Origin: Daphnia pulex
Taxonomy: Eukaryota > Arthropoda > Branchiopoda > Diplostraca > Daphniidae
NCBI RefSeq assembly: GCF_021134715.1
Contig: NC_060026.1
Coordinates: 14,375,001 to 14,439,000, forward strand
Reading direction: 5' to 3'
Length of the DNA: 64,000 nucleotides
The position numbers and the translations under genes are program-made. How positions within the stretch are numbered: the stretch's first letter is position 1; each line of letters opens with the position of its first letter. Under the pieces are notes generated by a model. The model did no database searches. It saw only the letters and a list, made by a program, of their open reading frames with translations, and was not told the origin of the DNA. Shown here one piece after another: positions 11,455 through 27,463 of this stretch.

Positions 11455-14400
11455 GATCCAGCGACCGGAATCCAGCAGTTTAATAAGGGGCGGATGACGA
11501 GCTATGAACGAGGGGCGGAAAAATGACGTCCTGCTGAAACGATCGAAATGGGATTGTTTGAATAATACAAGTACGTATAAGAGGGAATAAAAAAAAAACT
11601 ATTGAAAAACACGTCATGTTTTTAGCGTCGGATCACCCCTCCCATTTCACGTGTACACGCTACTGTCTGACGCTAATCTGATCTGACAGCCCCGCACAGC
11701 CGTCGGGATTATAAAACACACGAAACAAGCTCAGCACAGTGCGCGATCATCGGTTTGATTCGTTTCTTATTCATTGCCATTTTGACGGGTGCTGATATGT
11801 TGGCTGTGGGCGGGAATGTCGTTTCCTCTTGTCACGATCACTTTTTGACGTCAAATTTACAGTTTCCAAAGGGGTATCATCATCCGGAGGGCTCAGATAT
11901 TACGTCAATAATAAATCAGTAACATCCCGTGGGGACAGCAGACTTTTGGTATCTCAAAAGTTTTAGCCTAGCTCGACAAAGTTACACAACTGCCAATAAT
12001 ACCCTTTCACTCGACCCTTGAAAAATGAATCAATTCTACTCGATGGAAACTACAATCAATTTTCTCAAATCAATAATCGATCATTAAAATTATTTCTCGT
12101 TTTGATACAGATTCTCCGGATGATTGAAATTTTACCTTTTTGAAATTGGCGATGTATGAAAATCCGCACAAAACTGGAGAACTCACTTTAATTACTTGCG
12201 ACGCAGACGACCGAGTGAACCGACAAGAGCGGCCGGAATTGCAGCGATTTGGACTTTTATAGATGCGCGGTGAAGAAGTGATTTCGGAGGAGGATGAGGC
12301 GCCACCAATCACCGGCGTATCGGTTTCTGGAGGGGGGCATAAACGAAACGGCTTTCAAAAGGACCGCACACACACACACACACACGGGTGAGAATGGGCG
12401 TTGATATTTCTGCCGCCTATAAATTTCTTTATTCGCGTTGCGTCTGCGTGTCTCATCTGACGTCAGCATTTGCCCAGCAGCAGCACAGTCTCAACGTCGC
12501 CAGCGTAAACTATAATAGTCCCAAGCATAGCCGGAACTGCACCAACTCTCTTTACAGCTCCGCCCTGTCTCCTTCTTCCGGACAAGACTCCGCCCCACGA
12601 CTGGAGGGTCACGGAACCAACCGCAAATCTCATCCGAAAACTTTTCTGAGCCACTCCCCCCCTCTCCAACCCCGGATCCATTTCTATATGTGCTGCACAA
12701 ACATCATCAAATCTAAGCTAAAGACAATCATTTTGCCATGATTCGCATCATTCGAAATGGTGTGTCTATTTGGCGAGAGGAAGAAGAAATTACCGGATGG
12801 CATCCATCGGAAGTTGCGGATCTGTGGCTTATACACAACCTCCCCCGAGATCCCCCCCAAAAAGTTCATTTACTCGGCCTAAACCTTTTGATAATTATCT
12901 CTCTCCTATAACCCGCGAAGCACTGATTGTCGTCTTACTTATAACCTAACCAAACAGTCCATACGGAATTTATATCTTTTTTTAGACAATAACAAAGCCA
13001 TTCATCAAGTCTCATCGCCGGACCCCCCCTATCCATATCCGCTCCTATACAGGAAGGTTCCGAAGAGGGGGTAAAAAAGGCTCTTTTGTGTGTCAGATGA
13101 GAAGAGTATTGGCTTGATGATTCGCTGGAAAAACGCCGTTTGCGCTGTACACAAGAGCTGCTGGGCCGCGCCAACTGTCCAATCGATCAAGTCGTCGCGC
13201 ACAGTATATAGTTACCTCACTAAATAAATCGAGAGAGAGAGAAAAAAAAAGGCGACAGCTATAATATTCTTTTGGGTTGTATACACACACAATAGGAGCA
13301 GAGAGAGACTGTTGAATGTGCTACGAGTATATTATACACACATCAACATACACAAGAGAAGAAGAGTAGTCAGTTATTTGGTAAGGGGGGCGACAAAGTT
13401 ACCGATCCGGAACATGGATACCCTCATCGACTTATATGGTATATCCCAACAATGACACGCAGTCATATGCGATGTCACTTGAAAAAAATAAAAGAGAGGA
13501 TAGCAGAGACTGTTGTATATCCTATTGCTAAATGTATTTGATACGATTTTTCTTTTATGTTCTAAAGTTGAGAGCTGTAGTTGATACTCCCTATTCAAAC
13601 GGGGTCACATTTATATAACTACAGACGCGCTCTCAGCACAGAAGTGGAAAAGGTTTTTTTCTGCTATGACGACGTAATAGTTGATTTCGATTCCGGTGCG
13701 CTCTGGCTGCATCGGCAGAGTGAAGAAAAGTTTCCTTCTTCGCGCGTATCAGGCGCCGGCCAAACTCTCCCTGGAGGATCCCAGCATCGGACAATGTAGT
13801 ATAGCATTCGGGGCTAGTTTGAGCTCTCTGTCCTCCTTTGACACACTCCCGACGTCTGCTGCTGTGAGTGTCATCGGTGCTCTCAATGTAATCGGGAATT
13901 CATAAACCCACTCGCTCCGTGGATTCAATTCCGTCCTGCATGGTGGTGGTGGGTGGGTGAGAGAAACTCTCTGCCGAAAAGAAAAAAACCCATTTTCGTT
14001 AGCTCTTTTGTCATCCGGAAATTGACTGCTGGCCCCTTTAACAAAACATTATTTCTCGTCTAGAGCTATATAGCAGGAGCAGGAGCAGCAGCCGCTGGCG
14101 CAGTTATTCAAGCGCGGGATTTTATAATTACGGCGATAGCCATCGTTTTGTTGAGCCGCAAAAGACGACGGCGACAATTGAAAATAGATGCGCCGCCTTT
14201 ATATGTGAAGAGCCCGCGCCATTATGGAGGTGTAATCCGGACTGGTGTGTTTGTGTCTATCCCTATCTGTTACGACACCAACAATATGAGCCGCGGACGC
14301 CTTATTGGAAACTCTCTCTAACCCCGGGCGGACAACAGTCGAGATAAGCAGAACGTGAGCGTTGACAGCACACACACAGCAGCGGAGATGATCTGTTTGG

Positions 14401-15359
14401 TCCTTTCGAATTGTTGTTTGCTATTTTTTTTCCCGGGCTGCTCTCAAGTGTTGGATAATCGAGGAGCGTGTTCACAAAAGGAGCAAACGCGGTATATCGA
14501 TCATTACATGAATGAAATAACAACTCGACGACCCTTCATATCTCCCCCCCCCCCCTTTCTATTGTGAGAGTCGATGGGAGTCGGCCGGCCGTAACCAGCA
14601 ACCTATATAATAGAACTGACACTCTTTTTTTTTTTTTGAAACAGGGGGACCGACGACAATGGCCGCCATCCTCGCATTGGGTTTTTGGTCGTATATAAAT
14701 CTCAACGAGATGAGCGGTGCTATATAAATGTTTGCGCTTGGCTCTCCCCAACATCACATCATAAGTCGATGTAAGTGCTGTGTAACGACACATCAAAATA
14801 ATCCAATACATTTGGAGAGATGGATTAGTATAGGGGAGCATTATTTGAGGTTTAGGATATTTCTTTAATCTATTGGTATATAGATTCAAAGTCTTGTGGG
14901 GGTTCATTTGGTTCGACGCGAAGAAAATCACAAAGTCGTGAAATCTAATTTTGAAATTGGCGGTTTAAACGTGCAAAGAAATGTACGCCATTTTGTTTAA
15001 AGAAAAGGGTAAGAATAATTCGTTAATGTTTGTTATGAAACACCTGAAAAAAAGGTAGCAAGGAACCCAAGGATTATAATAGGTAAGGGTAAGATTAAAA
15101 AGCTTTTCTTTTCCAAGGTTTTTTCTTTTCGACAAAGAAAGGTCGTGGAAAACCCGGACGTTTTAGTTAACTCTAAAATGTATTTTAGTAAAAATGATTC
15201 TCAAGATGATCTGGAGAATTGGACACAGTAGGTAAGTAACAAAGAAAAATTCAACTTGTGGCAAATCTAAGAAAATCACAGTTAAGTATAGTTGAGCCAT
15301 CACAGATCACAGTCCTTTTTAACTCAAATTTCAATCTGCTTAGTAAGGCATATGAAGCA
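11455..15359. other. Upstream and intergenic region of Poxn
   Basis: About 3.9 kb without a supportable gene. It has CA repeats near 12367-12384, several TATA-like strings and a possible minus-strand core promoter (listed separately). It separates Poxn from the receptor kinase gene, which is also on the minus strand and ends at 15360, so the left part is candidate Poxn cis-regulatory DNA. Open frames here are low-complexity or shadows. A C10 run sits near 14545 and a T12 run near 14626. Confidence 0.4.
12187..12263 (-). promoter_or_regulatory. Possible core promoter and noncoding first exon of Poxn
   Basis: On the minus strand a CTATAAAAG box lies near 12263-12253. About 30 nt downstream is GGTTCACTCGGTCGTC, with an initiator-like TCACTC and a GGTCG element where a DPE might be. 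A perfect GTGAGT donor follows at 12186-12181. Together these could be the Poxn start site and a noncoding exon ending at 12187, about 730 bp before the start codon. This is pattern-based inference only. Confidence 0.35.
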
Positions 15360-18723
<3,364 letters not shown>

Positions 18724-19810
18724 CTGAGCGCAATTTTTATCCGCCCAGCGACAGCAAACGAAATATTCCAACGGATAATTCCTGCGTACCAACTCCACTC
18801 AAGTTTATTTCAAACGTAATTTTCGCACTGAAACACTCTTGCCGTAATAACAGCACATTTACACACGAGCGAAACATCCAACACGTCTGCACTGGAGAAG
18901 ACAAAGTAGTACACTGAGCTTTGCACGCACAGCCACCGTCGAGAGATCAGCAGGTATACCTAATCAGGAGTGGCCGGATTGTGAAATGAAACGGTATTTC
19001 CCAGTGCTGGAGGGAGTGTGTGACGTGCCTATCTGACCGGCAAAACATCCACCGGCTGAATGAGGAAAGAGTTGAGATCTCAACAGAATTATTTGCTGTA
19101 ATTAAAACTAATGAGTCGAATGCAAAATGGAAGACCCGTGTCATGCGACGACTTTCACTTTCTATCTGTGAATCAGTGGCGCAAGAGGTATAAACCCTTT
19201 CTCTCGGACATCCGTTTTTCAGCGAGTCATGGGATTTAATCGGGCGGATGATTCGATTGATAAATTTTTACCTAAGTTGGACATTTGGAAAAGAAAAAGA
19301 CCTTGGATCATAACTTCATAAGTTTCTCTATCTCTATGCTGACTAAATATGTCGGCTTTATTTGGTCACCAACATGCGCTAGAAAAATGTCAGAAGGAGA
19401 TATTAAATCTTATTTTATTCGTGAACTAGCTGTGTGTTGCGTATAGTCAGTATTGCGCTATTGCGAATCTCGAAAACAATTCCTTTCCTGTTTACACTCG
19501 ATTTGTTACGTTGAATGTAAAATTAAATCAATAGTGCAAGCTCTGATTCGCATGGCAATATCTTTAGAAAGTCAAATTCATCAATCAATATCCCATTCTG
19601 CCGTGAATTGTATATTCTGTGGAGTGTCATCTTTGCCAATCAGATTTGTCGAAATCAACCAAAACTTTCGATTTTCAATTTTCCGCAGGAAAACGTTCTC
19701 ACACAAAGTACTGATTGAATCTGCTAGATGGCGTTTCTATCTTTCGATTTTACTTCACCGCTAGATGGCAATGAAGCTGCAGTGTTGCGATCTGTCAGTT
19801 TAAAAAGAAA
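18724..19810. promoter_or_regulatory. Divergent promoter region between the receptor kinase and PIG-T
   Basis: About 1.1 kb between two divergent start codons. No coding exon is supported. It has a plus-strand TATAAA near 19189. CTCF-like motifs stand close to the PIG-T end, and an arthropod initiator-like TCAGTT at about 19795 lies only 15 nt before the PIG-T start codon, which suggests a very short 5' UTR. Open frames here are shadows. Confidence 0.4.
19718..19775 (+). promoter_or_regulatory. Paired CTCF-like motifs next to the PIG-T start
   Basis: TGCTAGATGGCGTTT near 19721 and CCGCTAGATGGCAATG near 19760 share the core GCTAGATGGC in the same orientation, about 40 bp apart. The second lies about 35 bp upstream of a TCAGTT initiator-like site. 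The same motif pair with similar spacing occurs at 6883-6935. Either CTCF-type insulator sites or a proximal promoter element would fit. Confidence 0.4.
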
Positions 19811-22205
19811 ATGAAGTTCGCTTCCAAAACATACATTTATGTTCTTTTTTTCGGGTTTAGTTTAATATTGGTCGATGCTACATCAGAATCATTCAGTGAA
19901 GAGCTTCTCATAAAACCATTACCCACTGGTCATGTGTATTCTTTTTTCCAGTTCACTACAAAGTGGGATGTTGATCCTTCGGAAACTAAACGTGAGCCGG
20001 CTTTATTTTCTTAAGCTTGAATTAAGACAGAAAAAACTAAAAAAACAAACAAATTATTTATATCTTAGTGCAACACTACAACCTGTTTCCGAGATCAATC
20101 GGAGAGATCATACAAAAACATTCTTTGAGAGAACTTCATCTCAGTCTAACACAGAGCTTGTGGCGCACACAGAAATGGGGATACCCAGTAAGATTTGCTG
20201 GTCCTGGTGCAGAAGTTTTTGCTACTTTTCAACCTCATTTGAACAAGTAATATTTTATAAAGTTCAATATTTATCTATTTTTCTTATCATTAAATTGTCT
20301 TTTCATAGTGACGAAGTAGATGGTGCTTGGATTGATCTAGTGAACTCACTGTCTGGCCTTTTCTGCTCCTCTTTCAATTTTGTAACTCTAACAAACACCA
20401 TTCAGCCTATTTGGACCTTTTCTCCAGAGGGTCTGAATTTAGGCGGAACTAATGCTTCTCATCAGCGTTATGCAAACCTGCCCAGAGAAATTGTTTGCAC
20501 TGAAAATCTAACACCATGGAAAAAACTTTTACCCTGCGAAAGCCATGTTGGTTTACTTATCAAATTCCTTAAACTCTATGCACTCTACAATATTTGTTTT
20601 TTGAACAGAGTGGATTGGGTGAACTTTTAAATGCCAAGAACATGTATGACAGCAGTTACCACTCTTTGGCTCTAGATTTGAGGCCCATCTGCAGGGTAAA
20701 ATGTTCTTTTTAAAAACGTCAAGCATGTCTTAACTCTTTTGATTCAAAAGGACAAAAAATGTCAAGAATCGTCCTTGGAACTGAAATTATCGCTGTCTCT
20801 AGTTTCTGAACCAACCGTCCTGCATGGAAATACCTACCACGGTATCAATGCTGACTGGTCCTTCAAAAGTATTTATGGGGCCCATTTATTCTCATCTTGT
20901 CCAAGAGCGACACTTTCGAAGGTTTACATCGACATCACTTCAAACATTGTGAGTACAGCGCTATTGAATCCTTTATTTAGAAAACAAATTTAAAAAGGAT
21001 TGTATAAAAAAACCAGACAAGCACCACACACTGGAACCTGAGGCCAGACCCTGCAGCGATCGTCGTCAATCAGCGGGGAGGTAGTTCAACTCATCTTGCA
21101 GTCTATGATCTCAATGAGGTATCACCTTGGCCCATCAATGTTCGAGCTGCGTACACCAAGAAACTTTCTTATGGAATTATTCCACCACCACTTATCCACG
21201 CTACTCGTTTTGTAGGAGGTAAATTTTCTAATACAAAAGCTCAATCTGACATTTTAAATAATGAGCAATTATTGGCAGGTCATGGGCAAGCTAAAGGAAA
21301 GTTGGTGACTCGAATCCACAACAACTATTACAGCAATGATATAGACATTGTGTTTTTGGAATTGGTGCCGTGGTATTGTCGCGTTTTCCTCCATACATTG
21401 GCATTTAGTAATTCCAAAAACAAACCAGTCGCAATCGGTAATGGCCTTTTAAAATTAATACTTCCATCTGTGGATAAAGCATCAATTTATATTTGAAAAG
21501 ACATACCGCAGAAACTATACTTCAGGCCTGGGCTTGATCGACAGCGACCAAACCACCTCGAATTGCGCCTCACTCTACCTGCCAACTCTGTCACTGAAAT
21601 CGAGTGGGAATTCCAAAAGGGTTTCCTGAAATGGACTGAGTATCCTCCAGACGCTCATCGAGGGTTCGACTTGGGACCAGCTGTGATTTCTGCACTACTA
21701 CCCGTTGCCCGCAACTGGACTGGAATACCTAGACATGTTTCTACTTTCGATGAGAGGTAGATATGAAAAATAAAACGGTATTTTTTAAATAGATTTGCAT
21801 TTAAACCTCATCCGAACTTTCTAGCTGGAACGTTAGCCAGTCCGGTTATTTCGTTCGTGTTCATACCGAGACTTTGGTTGTAGCTATGGCCACCCCTGAT
21901 TTCAGCATGCCCTACAACGTGATCTGCTTAGCTTGTACGGTGGTAGCTTTGGCGTTCGGACCACTCTACAATTTAACCACTAAAAGGCAAGTGAATCTTA
22001 CTATTTAAATTTTATTCAGATTTGTGTAATGATTGGAACGGTACTTCTTAGGTTGGTTGTCAAAGAATCGAGTGGTGGCGGAGGAGGAGGACTGATCTCC
22101 AAATTGAAATCTGTTTTGGGAAAGAAAAACAGCAATCCTGTAGAAGAAGAAGTAGCAGCAGCACCGAAAGCAAAGGTTCTAGCAACTAAGAAGAAAGATG
22201 ATTGA
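19811..22205 (+). CDS. PIGT: GPI transamidase component PIG-T
   Basis: Subunit of the ER complex that cleaves the GPI-attachment signal and transfers the protein to the lipid anchor. Ten exons: 19811-19991, 20069-20246, 20309-20546, 20609-20695, 20751-20948, 21017-21218, 21279-21437, 21501-21756, 21825-21986, 22052-22205; 604 residues. A signal peptide is followed by the luminal family pattern: [42 protein letters not shown]-like [17 protein letters not shown]-type [19 protein letters not shown], and [23 protein letters not shown] over the single TM helix near the C-terminus, then a short basic cytosolic tail. The length is close to human PIGT as I recall it. Intron 9 (21987-22051) uses a GC-AG pair: the donor AAAAG|GCAAGT is the only one that keeps the frame. 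Start ATG is followed directly by the signal peptide. Confidence 0.96.
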
Positions 22206-22479
22206 GTTCAGTCCGTGTACAGTAAAAAAAAAGTCACTAATTCACAGCAACTTTTTAAATTTAAGCCTCTTGAGTTTGTTTTTTTTTTCTAGTATTAAAA
22301 TTTATAATAACCACAAGGAACTCCAAAATCATTTTTCCAAAATACGATGTTTATTCTGTCGGGTGAAAGTTCATGTTGCGGATGAGCATTTTGCCATTTT
22401 ACATCATTCAAAGGTAAATCATTAGCAGAGAATAAGGTCGCTATACAACAGACAACGAGGAACCCGCCTTTCTATGCAA
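22206..22479. other. Convergent 3' ends of PIG-T and TANGO6
   Basis: The stop codons lie about 275 bp apart. A plus-strand ATTAAA at 22294-22299 (variant polyadenylation signal) and a minus-strand AATAAA at 22355-22350 lie close together in this gap, so the two 3' UTRs probably end near each other or overlap slightly. Confidence 0.5.
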
Positions 22480-25400
22480 CTACGGAAGCCGAAGTTGGCG
22501 AATGGTTTTCCCCGCTAGTTTCGGTGCAGAGAGATACTGTTTGACGATTTCTCCTAGTTTTTCCAAGCCTTGGTTTGCATGGAACGTAACAACACGATCG
22601 TCGTTATCACGAAGGACTATTTCTTTTAATACCCGGTACAAATCTTTAATGATCGGCTCCAAAACCTAGAAACAAAGAGTTAAACGTTTATAGACAATTA
22701 ACTATAATCAAAGAGGGGTAACAACGTTTATAGACAATTAACTATAATCAAAGAGGGGTAACAAAGTACCTGTAATGCTTCAGAATCTAGTCCACGTAAC
22801 AGCAAAGTAATCAAAAGGACGGCCGCTCGGCGAACTTCAACTGCCGGATCTCGAGCAGCCAAATTGCTAACGCAGCTCAGCAACTAAAAACGAGATGTTT
22901 TATAATGGCAGCTCTCATTTTCAAGCATTTGAAAGTATGTTTACCTCAAAAGCCACCGAATCCAAAGAGTAACGAAGCAGTGCACAGAGTTCACCCAGAT
23001 TGTGCAAACAAGATGCTCTTACGAATGGATCTTCGTCCTTGGTTCCACGAAGGAAAGAATTGAGCAACACTCTTTTGTATTTCGGGATGAGAGGCCCAAC
23101 AAGACGAACTACTTGGAGTAGAGCTTCCCCTACTTTCAAACGGACTTCTGCTGGACGTCGTACTGGTTCCGCTGTCGGAGTGTCCATTTCAGACTGCTCA
23201 TATTCAGTCACCAACTGGGGCTCCTTAAGGTCAGTGAACTGTTCCAGCTGTTGAACAAGAGCTTGGACAACTTGTTCTGTAAACACATCAGCCAGAGAAC
23301 CCAGAGCCTGAATTCCCATCTAAAAAGAAAACATTAAAATATTAAAATAAAATGAACAATCAAACTTGTGACTGTGAAAATACCAGATAAATGTACGAGT
23401 CCTCGTGCTCCAGCGAGTCAAGGAATACTTTCAATAAGCGTTCTCGATTTTTAAGTGCCTCTTTATCCTTTTTCTTGAGCAAATGCGACAGAGTAAGAAT
23501 TGCATGACCTTGGACGGGCAGGAATGGATCACTAAGTTGATCCCAAGCCATCTGGAAAGCTTGATCTTTGGCACTGCTACTATTTCTCGATCCAGTGGGC
23601 GTAGATTCTTTATTGAACACGAAGCCTCGGGTTTGAATTGCAAGACGAAGCTCGTCTGCTCCGCTTCGAATTCGTTCCAGCGGATGCTTTTTCACCAGTT
23701 GTTCAAGGGACTCCACCAGAGGATCAAACAAAGACCACACATCAGATTTATCTCTAAAAAGTAAGAGTTAATTTAGTCAAAGTTAAACCACATTCAATAT
23801 GAAAATCCTATCTTACTCTTTTCCAACAAGGTTATCGATTTGCAGGGCAATCACGGCGAAAACAATAGCCAAACCTTCCTTCTCAAGGTCTACATCAAAG
23901 TGATTGCGATCCAAATTTTCTGCAGCACGTTTGAGGAAGACCTGCGCAAAGTCTACTGCTTGATGAGGATTGTTGAGTAAGAAACTCTGTAACTGTTCAT
24001 CTTCGCTAAGTAAACCAATCAGTCGAAGAGTCACTAGTCCTCTCCTAACCGAATGAAGGAGATGGGGTTGTTGGGGTGTTAGTGAGCAAGTCGTTGGCTG
24101 GTCAACCATCAGTTTGGGAAGATCTTCTAATAGCGAGACAAAGACTGAATACGTCAGGTGGACATCTTCTATGCGCTGAAGCATAGCGATGAGAGCCATC
24201 ACACTCTTTTCGTCTTCGTCCAGAAAAGATTCATCATCTTCGTTACTAGCATGAATTTGAAGCAGACTTCTGAGTAACCCAACGCGATCAGGGTTATCAC
24301 TATGACGAATCAGTCGAACGAGTAGCTCTTCTAGTAGCGTCTTTACTTGTAAAATACTTTGACACCAAATCCTGCGATAAAAAATCAATTTTTTAATTGG
24401 CCGGTAATTTTTCACAGTTGCTGGTGAACTAACCTGTAAAGTTGCATGAGGCGGTAGGAATGGGGCACCAGCAATAGCAAAAATCCAGAAGGATCTGTTC
24501 CATTCACGAAGATAGAGTGAAGTGTTTCAATGCAGCTGATCAAAACGTCTTGATCTTCGGAAGCAAGAGGTTGAAACAACGGTCCGAAAACGGTGTCTTC
24601 TGCCACATGACGATAGCGGGCTGCTATTTCACGGTAACAGCCAGCTGCTATGCGATTGAAAGGTCCATCAGGAAGTTCCTGAATAAAGCAGAGAAGAAAA
24701 GTTATAAAACAGTTAATTGAGCAAATTCATAAAAAATAAACCTTGTGTGATTTTGTGACTAATTCTGATAGTTGTGGGCCAATTATCGAATAATATTCCC
24801 GTTGTTTTACAGGGTCTCTGCTAGGTGGAGTAGAAATGATGTAAGCAAGGGAATCGCATCGCTGCCACATTTCGGAAGTGATTTCCGCCAAATCCATGAC
24901 GCCCTGAATAGTCATAGCTAAACCATTAGGATGCATCAGCTGCTGAGTGAGCAGATGGGCACAGACACGAATCAACCATCTCGGTGCTGGTTGCGGAGCG
25001 TCCTGTAACAAAACACATCAAGTTAATACTATAAATATTATTCAGTTGGAATTAAAGAATCATACCCGAATGATTTTAGCGTGGGATGCAGAAGGTCCTT
25101 GTAATAGCAGTAAACTTTGCACCAACAACGGCGGATACGTCCGTTCGAGAACAGAGTTCAAGAGCGGAATGAACTCTTGGCGTTCTTCATGAAGTCTCTG
25201 CCAAAGTAGCACCTGAGAATCTGAAGTTGGCTTACTGATGGGTGCATGACAGATCTGGAGTAGAGCTGTCAGCAAATCAGCCAAATGTTTGGTTGCGAAT
25301 TTAGCTCCAAAAGACTTGCTCTTTTCGATCTCACATAGTCCTCTAACTGTCACTGTTAATCTTGAATATTTCTAAAGAAAAAGAGAATTGAGTAAAAGTG

Positions 25401-26078
25401 AAAGAGTTAATCATTATTTAGAAAACTACCTGCTCATCAGAAATATCTGTTGGTTGATGGAAGAGATTAAAGAATTTTGATCTCTTTTGAATTGGAACTC
25501 CTATGTTTGGAAGGAGATTTGGAAGCAACCCAAAGCCAACAATGAGCTGAAAGCATTTTGCAATGTCAATCTCATGTTGAACTGATAGCCGAGGTAGATT
25601 GGGATCGTTGAGATTGCCAGAGTTATTACAATTTACATTGTCCAAATCAATTGATTTGGCGATTTCAAGAATTGTTTCGAGGCAAACACAACTGTAGGAC
25701 CATCTGCATGAACAAGAAAATAAAACAGGATGACGATTTGGTTTCCCCATTAATAAATAATTTATGATTTACCTCACATCTCCGACATGACATTTCTCAA
25801 TACCATATGTTTTCAACAAATCATGTTTCCCTTGATCTTCAGCTGCATTGAGAAGTGTATTGACTAGCGTTAAATTATTTTGCAGTACTTGATCAATGGT
25901 TTGCACCGTCGAGCCTAGGTCATTCAACAAGACGTCACAAAAGGAATAAGAGAAAAATGAGTGACAACACATGTAGCGAGTGCATATCGATTTCAAAGTT
26001 ACCTTGAAATTGTTCCAACTGTGCAGGTTTTGATAGAAAACCGATTATTTTGAGACGAGTTGTCATAAGATTGTCCAT
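22480..26078 (-). CDS. TANGO6 (TMCO7) homologue
   Basis: HEAT/ARM-repeat protein related to yeast RTP1; in Drosophila TANGO6 was found in a screen for secretion and Golgi organisation, and RTP1 assists RNA polymerase II nuclear import. Eleven exons: 26078-26003, 25914-25773, 25703-25430, 25371-25066, 25002-24742, 24678-24434, 24371-23817, 23753-23384, 23319-22945, 22883-22770, 22665-22480; 967 residues in one frame. Identification rests on the C-terminal RTP1-like repeats: MGIQALGSLADVF, VGEALLQVVRLVGPLIPKYK, DPFVRASCLHNLGELCALLR, then AVEVRRAAVLLITLLLRGL. The rest is helical-repeat-like without motifs I can name. It is somewhat shorter than human TANGO6. The start ATG begins a 25-codon first exon. 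It is divergent from the Tousled-like kinase gene. Confidence 0.85.
22683..22762. repeat. Perfect 40-bp tandem duplication in a TANGO6 intron
   Basis: A 40-bp unit beginning AACGTTTATAGACAATTAAC at 22683 is repeated exactly from 22723. It lies inside the intron between the last two coding exons, close to the 22770 donor, and does not change the donor. The identity of the two copies implies a recent event or an assembly artefact. Confidence 0.9.
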
Positions 26079-27463
26079 TGTTTACATTGCGTGTGACAGA
26101 GCAACTCCTCCCCTCTTAACGCAACGAATACCAAACCCCGAATTGATGGCAGCGCCACCCAAAATATGGTTTGATGACTACGGGAATTGAAGCTTAATCC
26201 AACCAGGCTAGTAAACCTCGTTGTATACTTTAGTATAATTTCTTGCCGTTGGTTGCCGTCGCGTTTTCATGTGCCACAGTGCCCACAGACAGACTATGTG
26301 AATTTTTGGTCTCGCCGAAGTTTGTGTTCGAGTGAGCGTGTGTGTAGAGTGTAGACAAGCAGCAGAGAACTCGATTCCCACTCTTAACTATCGCGCCATT
26401 TAATAAAAGTACAAGTCGGGAGGAGAAGTTATCCATCCAAGAGGAGCAGAAGAGGAGAGAGGAGACGTCAAAATCAACCATAACCATATTGATTTGATTC
26501 CGGAAACGGAGCTTCTGTGGTGTGGTGTGCACAGCAGTCATTCTGGTACATGTATATTCGATCGAGATTCCTACTTCTCCGGCCCTTGGGATTATATGGT
26601 GTACTTTTGAAAGCCTCGCGAGCGCGAGGCAAGATTGTCAATTTTGTTGATGAGTTTTGACTACGACAAATAGTCTCGTCGCCATTTTGACCTGTGTGTG
26701 CAAGTGAGTTTCACAGAAAGAGAGGGGGGGGTGGTGTGCTGCTGCCTGCTGCCTATTCGTATGGAATATTTCATCCGAGCCCGTTAGACACACATTCCTT
26801 TTTTTTCCCCATTATTTAACGACAACGAGAGATTGAGAGAAGGGCGATTGTGTTTTCCGTCTGGCTGCAGCCATGCAAGTTATTGCTGCAGCAGCACAAC
26901 CTTCAGTTGTTTCTTCTTCAACTTATAACCATTTTCGATTCGGCTTGCTTACATTTTGGTAACCCATCCGTCAATCAAAGTGAACTGTCTCGGCTCGAAC
27001 AAGCCACACAGTTTGTCGCAGAGTTATAACAGAGAGAAGAACTCAAGAGCCTCTGTAATCCGCGGCCATGGTGCATACCGACAGCCATATCTCGAAAATC
27101 TCTCTCTGTTCTGGTAAAGAAACTTAAAATTGTGAAAATAACTGGGTTTTTCGTTACTGCTCTTTTTCGATTCGGCGTTTCAAGTGCCATTTTGTTGAAG
27201 GACTAGAATTACTTTGACCAAATTGCTGGATGAATGGAAAGTTTTATCCATTTATGTGAATCCAGACATTTCATTCATTCATCAGCTGCCATGTTAAATT
27301 TGCTACCCAGTAAATTTTGCATTCTCCATGGGTGTGTGCCTTTCTTTCTGACTAATGGTTGTTTCTATTTCTCTTTTCAGTGTCGATGAGATGAACTTGC
27401 CAGCCAACTCTGTCCTTCTACATGAACCATTCTGCGTCTTTGCATAGCTGTTCACATCTCATA
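26079..27463. promoter_or_regulatory. Divergent promoter region and 5' UTR of the Tousled-like kinase
   Basis: About 1.4 kb between two divergent start codons. A GTGAGT donor at about 26704 and an acceptor ('ctcttttcag') ending at 27380 bound a likely 5' UTR intron. The exon 27381-27470 then carries the kinase start codon. No other coding sequence is seen. A GTTTT/ATTTTGACC-rich stretch around 26640-26700 could hold core promoter elements, but I cannot fix a start site. Confidence 0.45.

Noticed and set aside
12388-12741. 117-codon plus-strand frame upstream of Poxn
   Set aside because: Mixed Ser/His/Pro composition, no domain, no splice context, and the minus strand holds a better promoter signal in the same area.
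19932-20630. 232-codon plus-strand frame across PIG-T
   Set aside because: It runs through three PIG-T exons and introns in mixed frames; the spliced model matches the PIG-T family throughout.
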